From Syngnathus acus (lineage: Eukaryota; Chordata; Actinopteri; Syngnathiformes; Syngnathidae): 64,000 nucleotides of DNA. A program made the position numbers and the translations under genes. The notes under the pieces were generated by a model. That model was not told where the DNA came from. It did no database searches and was given only the letters and a program-made list of their open reading frames with translations. The DNA is taken from NCBI RefSeq assembly GCF_901709675.1, contig NC_051087.1, positions 2,498,001 to 2,562,000 on the forward strand, in the 5' to 3' direction. This document shows, in pieces, positions 14,138 to 26,600 of the stretch. Position 1 is the stretch's first letter; every line of letters begins with the position of its first letter.

Positions 14138-15677
14138 ATGGGTCGCAGCGGAGAGCTGAGCGACTTCCAGCGGGGCACCGTAGTCGGATGCCATATGTGT
14201 AAAAAGTCCCTGAGGGAGATCGCCACCTTGCTCAACCTTCCGCGCTCCACCGTCAATAACGTCATCGTGCAATGGAAGCGAGAGGGCCGAACGTGCCCGC
14301 TGCCCCGCTGCGGACGGCCGCACAAGCTCAAGGAGGAGCATCGGCAGGTTCTGGAGCGGATGGCCCAGGAGCAGACCTTCCCGTCCCTGCAGGCGCTCGC
14401 TGCGGAGTTCAGGCGGGCGTCCGGAGCTAACGTCAGCGCGGCCACCGTAAGCAGGGAGCTGCGGGAGATGGGCCTGAGTCGGCGGTCGTCCTCCGAAGGC
14501 AAGGCCAAAGGTGGGTTAGGGCCCCACCTGAGTGCGGGAGCCCTGCGATCTTTTTAAAAGTGAATGCGTGCCATTTTAGCCTAAGCGCTCTTTTGTTTTT
14601 CCTCTTGTAAAATTTATACGTAAACTTGTCGCTATCTTGTTTTTATGACCAACCAAGAGCTAAGCTAATAGCCGAACTGGACTTAGCATTCGCGCAATAT
14701 AATATATTACAGAGTACCCCCGTTATTCGCGTCTCTTTGACGCCCATTGAAATGTATTGAGGAGGGGGGGCGGTTTTTTTTTTTTTTAACCCAAAACAAT
14801 TTTGAATTACGACAATAGTTGCTGAACAAATTAAACTTGTATTTCAAGGCATCATTGCAATCCAAACTGACATTTGATTTTTTTGTCATCATTTTGCTCT
14901 GTCTTTAATGCTAGAAAGGAAGAAGGCACAAAAAGTGGCCGAAGTCTCCGTTGAGGACGAAGCCGAGGTGGACGGCAAAGACCGAATGGACGCGTCCCAC
15001 CTGGACCTGCGGGCGGGCTGCATTATTAGGACCATGCAGCTCCCGGGTACGGACGGCTTGTACTTACAGCATGTGGATGTTGGCGAAGCTCACCCGAGGA
15101 CGGTGGTCAGCGAATGCGCAGCCATCAACCAGGTACATCACGAAGAATTACAACCGTACCACATTTAAACTCCATTTATCAACAATCTAAGTCAAGGCAT
15201 TTTCCATTCTGGTCTGCTATCAAAGCTAATGTTAGCATGTGTTGTGTTCAGTTTCAGAACTGCATGGCTGTTCTACTGTGCAACCTGAAGCCCACGCAGG
15301 TGCGAGGCGTGGCGTCCCAGGCTGTGGTCGTGTGCGTGAGGTCACTGGGTAACGTGGAGATCCTCGCACCTCCGCCTGGAGCAGTACCTGGCGATAGAGT
15401 CACCATTCATGGATTTACAGGTATTACGGAACTGGTGAGCGCTACAGGATATGTTGTTTCAATACGTTCAAATTTGTGTTTGTTCTGCTTAGGCAACCCG
15501 GACAAGGAGCTGGACTCCGCCAATGTCCATGAACATGTTTGCTCAGAGCTCCGCACAGACAGCCAGTGTGTGGCTACCTACAAGGGCGTGCCCCTGGAGG
15601 TCGTGGGCAAGGGCGTGTGCCGAGCGCCCACCTTGAGCGACTGTGAGGTCGTCCTGACACATGTAGGAGCAGCATGA
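14138..15677 (+). CDS. aimp1-like: Chimeric protein: Tc1-type transposase DNA-binding domain fused to AIMP1/EMAPII tRNA-binding domain
   Basis: Four exons: 14138-14510, 14915-15132, 15252-15420 and 15493-15677, giving 314 residues with perfect phase. Exon 1 (residues 1-124) is a bipartite Tc1-like DNA-binding region: first helix-turn-helix (ELSDFQRGTVVG..SLREIATLLNLPRSTV..VIVQW), a GRPR-like motif GRPHK at 59-63, and a second HTH (ANVSAATVSRELREMGLSRR). There is no DDE domain. Residues 125-152 are a charged linker. Residues 154-314 match AIMP1 EMAPII: LDLRAGCII, YLQHVDVGE, PRTVVS, LLCNLKPTQVRGV, SQAVVV, EILAPPPGAVPGDR, NPDKELD, ECVATY-like CVATYKGVPLEV, GKGVCRAP. The AIMP1 coiled coil that docks ArgRS is absent. 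The likely role is nucleic-acid binding; function is unknown. A second, canonical aimp1 is expected elsewhere. Confidence 0.82.
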
Positions 15678-15818
15678 TGGAGAACCGGACACTTTATTTT
15701 TTCTTTCCTCAATTGTAAACGTGGACAACATTCCAACTGGAAGGAGACGCTTTTTTCCAATTTTGTCTTCCGTTTGGAATCACATTGTTTTCAGAAGAAG
15801 TTTGTTGTCACTTGAATT

Positions 15819-16476
15819 TACCGTATTTACTCCAATCCAATAGATGCTGTGCCTCTATTAATTGCCTTAAATGCTTCCTAGTTCCCCCTTGTGTTAAAAA
15901 AAATGGAGTGTCATTAGATAACTGTCATCACTTTTAAATGACACCTAAGCAGTGACATTGACATGCAAAATGATAAGCAAAATACAAATTGCGTAGTCTT
16001 AACACCTTACTACTAAAAAGTGAATGCCTCATTCCCGCTTTTCTATTGATAACTAATTACTTTCATCCAGTGTTTGGATCCAAGCCACATGAACTTACAG
16101 TATACAAACATCATCATTGCCTTACATCCACTAAACAATCCTTCCATGAACTTGTTAATATAAAATACAACAGCAGGGGGTGCTATTGGGTAACTCGCCT
16201 TTATCCAATCGACAGTGTTTTGCTCCCTGGAAGAAGAAAAAACATTTACACTTTCCTTCAAATGCGTCAATGGTGAAATACACATTGCAGCCATTAGGCA
16301 AGAGCAAACAGAATCTACTTTGTGATATGGAAGTAATTGTTTTGTCGACAGATTATTGTTAAGGTCTGTCCTTAAGAAAGCCTTTGTGCAAATTTGAATG
16401 CCTTACTTCCAGTACATGCCTCATAGTTGTTGCAGTAAGTGACTAAATGGCCTCTATTTGTGGAGGAAATACGGTA
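15819..16476. mobile_element. MITE with TACCGTATTT terminal inverted repeats
   Basis: The left end TACCGTATTTACTCC and the reverse complement of the right end, TACCGTATTTCCTCC, match at 14 of 15 positions. The ends begin with TA, consistent with a TA target site. It lies in the presumed 3' UTR or flank of the chimeric gene, upstream of an AATAAA at 16655-16660. It has no coding capacity. The interior is diverged, so the call rests on the termini. Confidence 0.55.
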
Positions 16477-17064
16477 TCATTGTTACTTTTTTGCCAATTT
16501 ACAGTATGTGTCATATTTACTGTTTACCTGGCAACATTTCTGCTTTATGATTTGAAGAATGTGTATGGATTGAAGTAATTAAAGTTGTTGCTAATTTTGA
16601 TTTTTATAACGTCACCTCACCCGTGTACATTGTTGACCTGTGTATTATGTCATGAATAAAAGTGAATGAAAAAAATAGTGGGGATGACTTTTACTGCCAT
16701 TTGCCTGTTTGAAGTTTTGCATTTATTTTCTGTTCATATTTTAATGGTTCAATCACAGGGCTTGTAACGTGTGTTATGAAAATATTTTTTATTTTTTTCA
16801 ACTCAAAGTGAGCAAAACCAAAACGTGTCAACATCCTCATTGTATCCCACTTGTCAAAATATTTATTCCTTGCTTTTACATAAGACTTTTCACTACTACT
16901 ATGATTACATTTCCAAAAAAAACGTATTTTATTTTTTTGTAGAATTATTCATTTGAGTAACTTTGTTGATTTGGATAAAAGCAAAATGACAAACATAATT
17001 TTACACAACTTTACACAATTTGCCGGTGGAGGTGAGAAACGAGTCCGTCACACGTCGGCTACGG

Positions 17065-17104
17065 CTTGTGACGTCATACGTTGGTCCAAGTTTATGACGT
17101 CACG
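17065..17104 (+). promoter_or_regulatory. tbc1d9: Paired full CRE sites in tbc1d9 promoter
   Basis: Two palindromic CRE cores TGACGTCA occur about 25 bases apart (near 17069 and 17095) in the CpG-rich region about 500 bases before the tbc1d9 start codon. Full TGACGTCA octamers bind CREB/ATF proteins. Spacing and location suggest a functional proximal promoter. Confidence 0.5.
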
Positions 17105-17607
17105 CGTAGCGCCCAGGCTCTACTTTCCGTCAAGGAAGGAGGAGGAAGAGCGAGTGAAGACGAAGGATGGTTTCTGCCAGCCAGCGTCATTGTCATTCGC
17201 TTTGACTCCCACCTATCGACATTGCTGCCATCGAAGCTTATTTTATTGCATATATTTATTTTTAGATCTTTTTGGGAGTCGCGGGTGGAGAATAAACACG
17301 GAATCTCGCGGACGTTGAGTCCGCGCACCTGCCACGGAGCTGGAGCACAACAAACGCCTTCTAAAATGGCTGCGACCCTCCGAGAAATACTATTTTAGTA
17401 TTTTTATCGATGCTATCGAGAGGAGGGCGTTCGTTATTTGGATGACGTTCGCACCACCAGCTGTTTTGTTTTGAAGTGAGGAAGCTGGCACGCTAACAGC
17501 GAGTCCTCGCTCCCTTTTATTTTTTTAAACATTACTCATTTTAGTAATACTCTTAATTAGTGGTCAATGTGTTCTTAGAAAAACATAAAACGACTGAGGT
17601 CAACATC

Positions 17608-20600
17608 ATGTGGGTGAGTCCCGAAGAGGTGTTACTGGCGGGCGCCCTGTGGATCACGGAGCGGGCGAATCCTTATTTCATCCTCCAGAAGCGGAAGGGC
17701 CACGGCGGGGAAGGCGGAGGACTGGCTGGTAAGGGGCTTTATTATTACCCCCGATTACTAGTTCACTATTGTACTCGTAAGGTGTAGCTTTGTTGATGCT
17801 TTGTGCTTAAAGCGATATTTTTCACCTTTTGAAAAGCAATAAATACGACGGAGACCCATAGTCTATATTTAGCCTTATGAATGTATCCAAATGGAAACCG
17901 TGAAAACGGGGGGGACAGTGGGGGCACAGGCCTCCTTTGGGTCCACCTTTGCTCTGTTTATCTCGTTTTTACATGTCTTCTTTGTTGTACTGGTTTGAGC
18001 CTATCATAGACTAATCAGGAGTATAATTTCCAGGGGTCTAACAAAGACCCATTTGAATCAGGAAATCTGTTTTGTTTTTAAAGACATGAGCGCATTGAAT
18101 CGGATTGGATCGTTCCACTTGAAAGGACATAAAGATATATGTAAAAAAAAAAAATTATCGGAAAAGGATCTTTGAAGGAAATGCCACATTTTACAGCACT
18201 AACAACTTCATTCTCAAGTATGTAAAATGGCAACAAACTTAATTGCATCATACCCTTTCAAACTGAACCCTACCCTATTGATTGAACCGAATCGTTCCAC
18301 TTTAAAAACGACCCACCCTTGAATCATATCACAACTTTTATTGGAGTAATTCGCTCCCCTAATAATCACAACTCACTTGCGTCAGAAAATTCTGTAAATT
18401 CACACCAGCACGGTACACGCTATTACAGATTGCGGGCCTACTATAGTCAAATTCAAACCACAGTGTTTTTTTTTTAATATTTATTGTATCCCCTTTGTTA
18501 TTGAAACACTGAACTTTGTTCCTCGCAAAGAGTAAGTCTAAGATAAGTCTCTTTAAATGTGATAAAGCCAAATACTGTAATCGTTTTGACAGTGCATCGA
18601 TTCGTGTCAAAAGAGCGATCCAGCAAGCTAAGCTTAAAAACAGATCAGGAAGGACTTGTAAAAAGGGGAATTGACTGTTACTTGTATTGTTTGCCATTGT
18701 TTCTATCTTAGCATTGCATAGGGACAGCGTGACGGTCACATGACCAGTTGGTGGACTTTTAAGTGTCACTCAATCCCACTGGAAAGTCACTGACACTTTT
18801 TAAAAGCCAGTGTTGCGCAACAAGCATGTCCAGTTGGAGGAGATTGTGCAGAAAATGCCTTAAAGCAATAAAAGCAGACGTGTTCCTGCCTGTTGAGAAA
18901 CTCAAAATGTCCTGACAATGCAGACGCTTGTGTGTTGTTGGAAAAAAAACAGTGAGGCCACTGTATGTATGTGCTTCATGCTGAATCATCCCCCCCCCCC
19001 CCCTTCCCTTCTTGAGCTTCTATCTAAACTGGGCCAAACAGATGCATCACAAAGAAGAAGTAACGCGGGTTTGGGTTTCACTTCCTAACCTTTGTTTTTG
19101 CTTGCAAATCAGCTTCTTTCAACAAATTGTTTTTGAGGGCTTGTCATTGTAATCACCTCATTTGTGACTCAATGTGATAGCAACATTGGATAGCTTGGAG
19201 AAAGTAGATGAGTGCTTTGTAATTAAAAAAGAAATGTTCGGCATGAAGTCCATGTCCTCTAATGATGTACTATAAAGAGATGCATTTCGTTCTGCATTTT
19301 TGCACGGCTATAGATGACCTCGGCGTCGCTGTCATGAAAGCGCCATTGTTGCGGACGAATTGAAAACAATTTGTAGCGTTTGAAGTTTTTCGACGAAATT
19401 CTCTTGCTTGCGGCGCCGGCGCGCTGGGCAGTGCTGGTGCTGGGGGATGATGTCATCCTTATGTAAATGCTGAGCTTGCCACTTGGCAGAGCTGCGACGC
19501 GGGCGCTAACCACATTTGCTCTTCTTCTTTTTCTTTCTACACACAATTGTCAGCACTAACAGGATGCAGAATTTTGAATGTTGGACCCGAGCTGGTCTGT
19601 TTGATCAACATGATTTATAAAGCAACCCTACGTACTTCCTCAACCGCTGCCATCTATAATAGCCTTTATATTGAAATCATCAACTTGGAACACGATGTCT
19701 TTACAGCTTACAAGTTGTGCTTCGCATGCCAGAAGCTTAAGAGACACATCACAAACAGAACTTGGATCATAAACAAAAGTCTTACGCAACCCGGCAAGCA
19801 GTCTGCCATTTGTCTTTTCTCTTGTCATTGAAACGATTCATCTGAAGTGCCATCTTGGAACAGTGCATTTTACAAAGTGTGCTTCTTAATCAAGTTCATT
19901 TTTAGCTTAATGGATTCTAAATAAACCCGGATAAAACTTTGGAAATAGACCATTAACAAGCCTTATGCAACCTGGCGAGAGACACGGCCTTCTTTCACAA
20001 AGCCAGCAGTTATTCTGAATTGAGTGCCAGCATATCGGTAAGGGTGAGTAAAAAGCGCAACGTTGAAATGGATGATAAATAAATAAATTCTTTGAGGTAA
20101 GCTGATTTGTTTTGCTCGAACTACACAAAGCACTAATTGTGATTACAATCTATCACATGGTTTCAGAGATGTTTTTGTCCAGGGTGGTTGGAGAAAATTA
20201 GCCTGGGAATTTCCCCAGGAGGTCTTCTTATCACACAGATGAACGGATCTTTTTTTTTTCGGAGGATTTGTTATGAAGCTTTGTTCAATATTTGTTCATT
20301 GTTGCAGGTCTATTGGTGGGGACCTTAGACGTGGTCCTGGATTCGAGTGCCCGCGTGGCTCCCTACAGGATTCTCTACCAAACCCCGGACACTCTGTCCT
20401 ACTGGATCATCGCTCACGGTGCGTAAGCGGCAATTCAACAAGTCTAAGATTACAGTCTTTGAAAGGAAGGAGCTGCCCCCCCCAATCCGCCACATTTCCT
20501 GTCATTTCCCATGTGAGCGTCAGAATGGATGTTCGCAACCCAGATTAAAGAAGGGAATTTCAACTTTGCTTTCCTGTCTCCAACAGATGTATCCTCTGTT

Positions 20601-23600
20601 GTTACATTTTGTCCAGTTAGTATAGCAAATAGGAATTTGCAGCTTTCACCCTACTGGGAAGAGTTTTGAGTGTATCCACGCCGGTTCGAACATTATTTTG
20701 CTAGCTTAATTTCGCATGATAGCATTCACTTTCCCTTCTCAATTCCTCTGTTTGCAAGTAAACATGACTCATTCCCCTGTTGAGGGAGGGTGCTTGAGTG
20801 GAACATTCCAGTTATTGATCCTCTCCGAGTCTGGAAGACAAAACAATTTAGCTTGCTAGCTTGTCAAGTTGCTTTTGGCAACTTATTCTATTTATTTTTT
20901 ATCTCATGCGCTGATCGGTTGGCACTTTTTAAATTTCGTTGTACGTGTGACAATGACAAATAAAGATCTATTCTATTTTAAAGATCTGTTCTAAAACGTT
21001 CAACATGTCGCTTTCCCCCCCCCCCCTCCCCCCCCCCCCCCCCCCCCCACTCAGGAACGTCGCGTAAAGAGATCACAGAGCACTGGGAGTGGCTGGAGCA
21101 CAACATGTTGCAGACGCTCTCCATCTTTGAGAATGAAAATGACATCACCACCTTTGTCAAAGGAAAAGTGCAGGCAAGTCTAAACAAAACATCTTCTCCT
21201 CGAACCCGCTTGAGAACAGGCTTTCATTGCTCAACTCGGTTTGAAAACCTCCCTCCTCTGCAGGGCATCATCGCCGAGTACAACAAGAACCACGACGCCA
21301 AAGAGGACGACGACACGGACAAGTTCAAGGAGGCCAGCTCCAAGTTCCGCAAGCTGTTCGGCATGCCGGACGAGGAGAAGCTGGTCAACTACTACTCGTG
21401 CAGCTACTGGAAAGGCAAAGTGCCGCGGCAAGGCTGGCTCTACCTCAGCATCAACCATCTGTGCTTCTATTCCTACCTGCTGGGCAAAGAAGGTTAGAAG
21501 GTTCCACTAGATTAGGGGAAAAAAGGCTCCTGACCATTTTGTTGGTGTCTTTCAGTCAAACTGGTGGTGCGCTGGGCCGACATCACACAACTGGAGAAGA
21601 GCGCCACCCTCCTGCTGCCCGACGGCATCAAAGTGAACACGCGCGGCCACGAGCACGTCTTATCCGTCTTCCTCAACATCAACGAGACCTTCAAACTGGC
21701 CGAGCAGCTGGCCAACATCGCCATGCGCCAGCTCCTGGACAACAAGGGCTTTGAGGAGGACCGCTCGCTGCCCAAGCTCAAGAAGAAGTCGCCCAAGAAG
21801 GTGTCGGCCCTCAAGAGGTGAGCGTCCATTGTGCCGCTTTGGACGCTTTCCTCTTTTACCTAATGGTCGTATTTTCCGCAGGGACTTGGATGCCCGAGCC
21901 AAGAGCGAGCGCTACAGAGCGCTCTTTCGTCTGCCCAAAGATGAAAAACTGGACGGGCACACGGACTGCACCCTGTGGACCCCCTTCACCAAAATGCACA
22001 TCCTGGGCCAGATGTTTGTCTCCACCAACTACATCTGCTTCACCAGCAAGGAGGAGATGCAGTGCAGCCTCATCATTCCTCTGCGCGAGGTCGGAATGAA
22101 TCAACAGGACAATCATGGAAGAATCATTTGAATATTTCGTCCCATGAACAACTTTCAGGTGACCATCGTGGAGAAGGCCGACAGCTCCAACGTGCTCCCC
22201 AGTCCCGTTTCCATCAGCACCAAGAACCGAATGACATTCCTGTTTGCCAACCTGAAGGACCGGGACTTCCTGGTCCAGAGGATCTCCGACTTCCTGCAGC
22301 AGACGCCCTCCAAAAGCTGCCTGGATTGGGAGCTCACCGGCAGCCTCAACAGCTCCGACGACGAGGTGAGAGGGTAGATTGTTAGGCACGTGTCACGCTC
22401 GTCCAAGATCCGCTTCCTCTCAACACGCTCCGTGCTTTTTGTAGGTTTACGGCCCGCCGCTGTCCAGCAGCCCGCAGCGCAGCTTCAGCTCGGAGGGCGA
22501 GCGCGCCTTCAACCTGAACGACAGCAGCGTGCCCACCGCCTCGCAGGCCCTCATGACCATGTACCGACGCCGCTCGCCTGAGGACTTCAATCCTAAACTG
22601 GTGAACCAAAAAGCCATTTGCGACTAAATTACCGTGATTTTCCATGCATAATGCGCAAAATTTAACTAATTTATTGTCCTAAAATCTGGGGGTGCGCATT
22701 ATGCATGGGTACAACAATTTTTGAAGAAAATCTCCCTCGAAATAAAACTTGAAATCACCTTTCTTCTTGTTTGTTGTCAATCGCGCATCGCATTCAGCCA
22801 TCCTGCCCAACACACTTAGTCAGTAAAATTCATAATTGACGACACATCGTTTGATGCCATGGTGCAATCCTTGATGGTGTGTTATTGTCAAATATCGTTT
22901 GTTTTTTAATCTCCATCGCAGACCGGATATCATACGGAGGCCGCCATGACAGTATGCGCAGAACGGATGCGCAAGACACGTCAGCTATATAAAGAGCGAG
23001 AGTTCAGTTCTCTATTAGTTTCAATTCACAGTTTAATTAGCAGTTTCAATCAGCAAATAACAAAATGCGTATTACAGGTCGGTAATATTTTATTTCACAA
23101 CACTTTGCCTTGTTCCTTTCTTCTCTGCTGTTCACTTCAAACACGCTCCATACGAACACAATGCTCTCGTATCAGACGCTTGCTCGATCACCTGCTCGTT
23201 TGCTGTCACAATGTACCCTACGCAAATCCGAAACATTTCTTCGCTATCGAGTTTGCTAGCGCATGCGCAGTGATACTGACCGGCAGAATAACATCCGGTT
23301 GTTCCCGAAGATGATCTTTTTTCTGAAATAATTTTACGTTTACGGACTTAAGTATTGAGTCAAAATTTGGGTGCGTATTATACATGGGTACAGGCTTTTT
23401 TCCAGCATCGACATGCCATTTTTAGGGTGCGTATTATATACGGGGGCGCATTATACATGAAAAAAACGGTAAATTAATTAATGAGAGATGATCACACTTC
23501 CATGACGAGCAAAATTGTCGCTCGTGTGCTCAGGCTAAGGAGTTCCTGAAGGAGCAAGCCTGGAAGAACCACTTCACCGAGTTCGGCCAGGGTGTGTGCA

Positions 23601-26600
23601 TGTACCGCACCGAGAAGACCAAAGATCTGGTCCTCAAAGGCATCCCCGAGGGCATGAGAGGAGATCTCTGGCTCCTCTTCTCTGGTGAGCTCCAACACAT
23701 CGATCCAGCTCCCACCTGCACACAATTCAAAGGATTCAAAATGGTAGAACACAATCGTAACGATTTTGTCACAATTGACCAATTACGGTCGGCGGTCTCT
23801 GTTGTTCTCAGGGGCCATCAACGAGATGGCCACCCATCCCGGCTATTACCAAGACCTGGTGGAGCGCTCCATGGGCAAATACAACTTGGCCACCGAAGAA
23901 ATCGAGCGGGACCTCCACCGCTCCCTGCCGGAGCATCCCGCCTTCCAGAATGAGATCGGCATCGCCGCCCTCCGCCGTGTGCTCACCGCTTACGCTTTCA
24001 GGAACCCCAACATCGGATACTGTCAGGTACGATACCTCCGTTGTGACTTGGACATTTTGGGGTTGACCTTTCCGTGACATCACAGGCTATGAATATCGTG
24101 ACGTCGGTGCTGCTCCTCTACGCCAAAGAAGAAGAAGCCTTCTGGTTACTGGTGGCGCTTTGCGAAAGGATGTTGCCCGACTACTACAACACCAGGGTTG
24201 TAGGTCAGTATGCCGAATCAGCATTTTCTCTTGAATGAAATTCTGGAGCCGGATAAAAATGTGATCTGGCCTATGTGATCTTCTCAGGAGCTCTGGTGGA
24301 TCAAGGCGTCTTTGAGGAGCTGGCCCGCGAGTACGTTCCCGAGCTCTACGACTGCATGCAGGACCTCGGCGTCATCTCCACCATCTCGCTCTCCTGGTTC
24401 CTCACGCTCTTCCTCTCGGTCATGCCGTTCGCGAGCGCCGTGGTGGTGGTGGACTGCTTTTTCTTCGACGGCATCAAGGTGATCTTCCAGTTGGCCCTGG
24501 CCGTGCTGCACGCCAACATCCACCAGCTGCTCGGCTGCAAGGACGACGGCGAGGCCATGACGGTGCTGGGCAGGTGAGAAGGTCGCAAAGAGGCGTCATT
24601 TTTGCTTTTGTATCGACGGAACGTTTGTCGCTCGTAGGTATTTGGACAATGTGACCAATAAGGACAGCACCTTGCCGCCCATCCAACATCTGCACTCCTT
24701 GTTGACGGACAACGGAGAGCCGCATCCTGAGGTGGACATCTTCAAACTGGTCCGCAGCTCTTACGAGGTATATCACGCGCTTTCAAGACATTGCAACATC
24801 ATTGTAAGCCGCCAGGAACAAATAATAAACTGTCAATGCTACACGGCTAAATGAAACTGACCGATTATGTCCACAAGATTGATGAGCTCATGGTCACTAA
24901 TTAGTGGCCATTAATCTTTGAACGCTTCCCGTCAGATGGCTGTTTTATCTTGCTACCCTTTATGACAAGTTAAGAGCAACATAAATCCTCTGTTCTTCTT
25001 TTAATGCGACCGACACACGGATGTCATCAGACTGTCCGGCTTAACCTTTGCAAGAAATTCCTGCAGAGTTCTTTAGTCACCCGTGATTTTTCCCCAACCA
25101 GTCACGTTTGTCGCTCTTTTGTGCTTTAAGAAATTCGGCTCCATCCGCGCGGACGTCATCGAGCAAATGCGTTTCAAACAGAGGCTGAGGGTCATCCAGA
25201 CCATCGAAGACACAACCAAACGCAACGTGGTAAGAAAACGCCGTCTCGTCCTCGAGCGTGAGAAAAGGGATCGGAGCGTGACGGAAATGTCCACGGCGGA
25301 CAATCTATTCTTTCTTGGCACTTAAGATCAATTTTAACGCTCACGAACACTTTCTAGGTCAGAACTATTGTGACAGAGACGGCCTTCAGCATCGAAGAGT
25401 TGGAGGAACTCTTCGTCCTCTTCAAGGTAACCTGTCAACATTGTGTTTTAAGATTCAAGTTGTTTGAGATACCTGAAAACAATTTGTCCTTTTAGGCGGA
25501 GCACCTGACCAGCTGCTACTGGGGAGGCTGCAGCAACCCAACGGAGCGCCACGACCCAAGCCTGCCCTACCTGGAGCAGTACCGCATCGACGTGGAGCAG
25601 TTCAAGGGCCTCTTCAAGCTCCTCTTCCCTTGGGCCAACGGCGCTCACTCCGACCCCTTGGCCGTGCGCTTCTTCCGCCTGCTCGACCACAACGGCGACG
25701 CCTTCATCAACTTCCGGGAGTTCATCAATGGCCTCGGTAGGTGCACTAAAACTCATCTATTATTTTTGGTCGACAGCAAATTTTAAATGGCTTATTTTTA
25801 AAAAAAATGCCTTCATTGTTTTTTTTATTGTTTGTCTTTTTAGATTTGTTTAAAATGTATTCATTTTAATTATTTATGTATTTATTCTTTCATTCATTCT
25901 ACCAGTATTATTAATATTGGTGTATTGCAGGTGTTCTGTGCCATGGGGACCTGACGGAGAAGCTGAAGCTCCTCTACAAAATGCACGTTTTACCCGGTGA
26001 GCGCCAAAAAGCCCCCCCAGTAGCGGCGATGTCGCTCGCTCGCTTGCTTGCGCGGAATGACAATATTCATGTTTTTGTGTGTCAAGAGGTGACCAGCGAG
26101 CAAGAAGAGCCCGACTCAGCCTTCGAGGCCACTCAGTACTTCTTTGAAGACATCACCCCGGAAACGTCCATGGGTAACAGTTGTGCACACGAATGCTTCG
26201 GCACAAACAGAACATCGAGTCAGGTCGACAAATAACCAGTTCCACTTTTATTTGCCGTAATAGAAATGTTGGAAACAAAACAATTCATCCATTTTCTAAT
26301 AAATGTTTAGTCATCAAATCGTTGCAACGCATTTTGTCATCTTCTTTTCAGGCCACCGAAGCGAGAAGGACGACGGCTTTGTCGGGGTTACTTTGAAAAC
26401 GGAAAAAGGTGAGCGCCAAGTGAATCATATTTCATGAAAGCCGTGTCATTTATCTGTAACAACCGAGTTCACTGAAAACAAAAGGAAATTGTAACTCGAA
26501 CGCAATATGTCGACATGCTCTTTGGCATCAGGATGTCATGCATTGAATGAGCAATCGACGGAAAATCCCTTTGGAACAAGTTGTCCTATTTAACGGCATT

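Larger units (their letters stand above)
15678..17607. other. 3' flank of chimeric gene and tbc1d9 5' region
   Basis: After the stop at 15677 the sequence holds a MITE and a likely polyadenylation signal, AATAAA, at 16655-16660. From about 17040 CpG density rises, with repeated TGACGTCA-type cyclic-AMP-response elements (GTGACGTCATA near 17068 and ATGACGTCACG near 17093). It then reads through a 5' UTR-like stretch to the tbc1d9 ATG. This looks like a CpG-rich tbc1d9 promoter. Confidence 0.55.
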
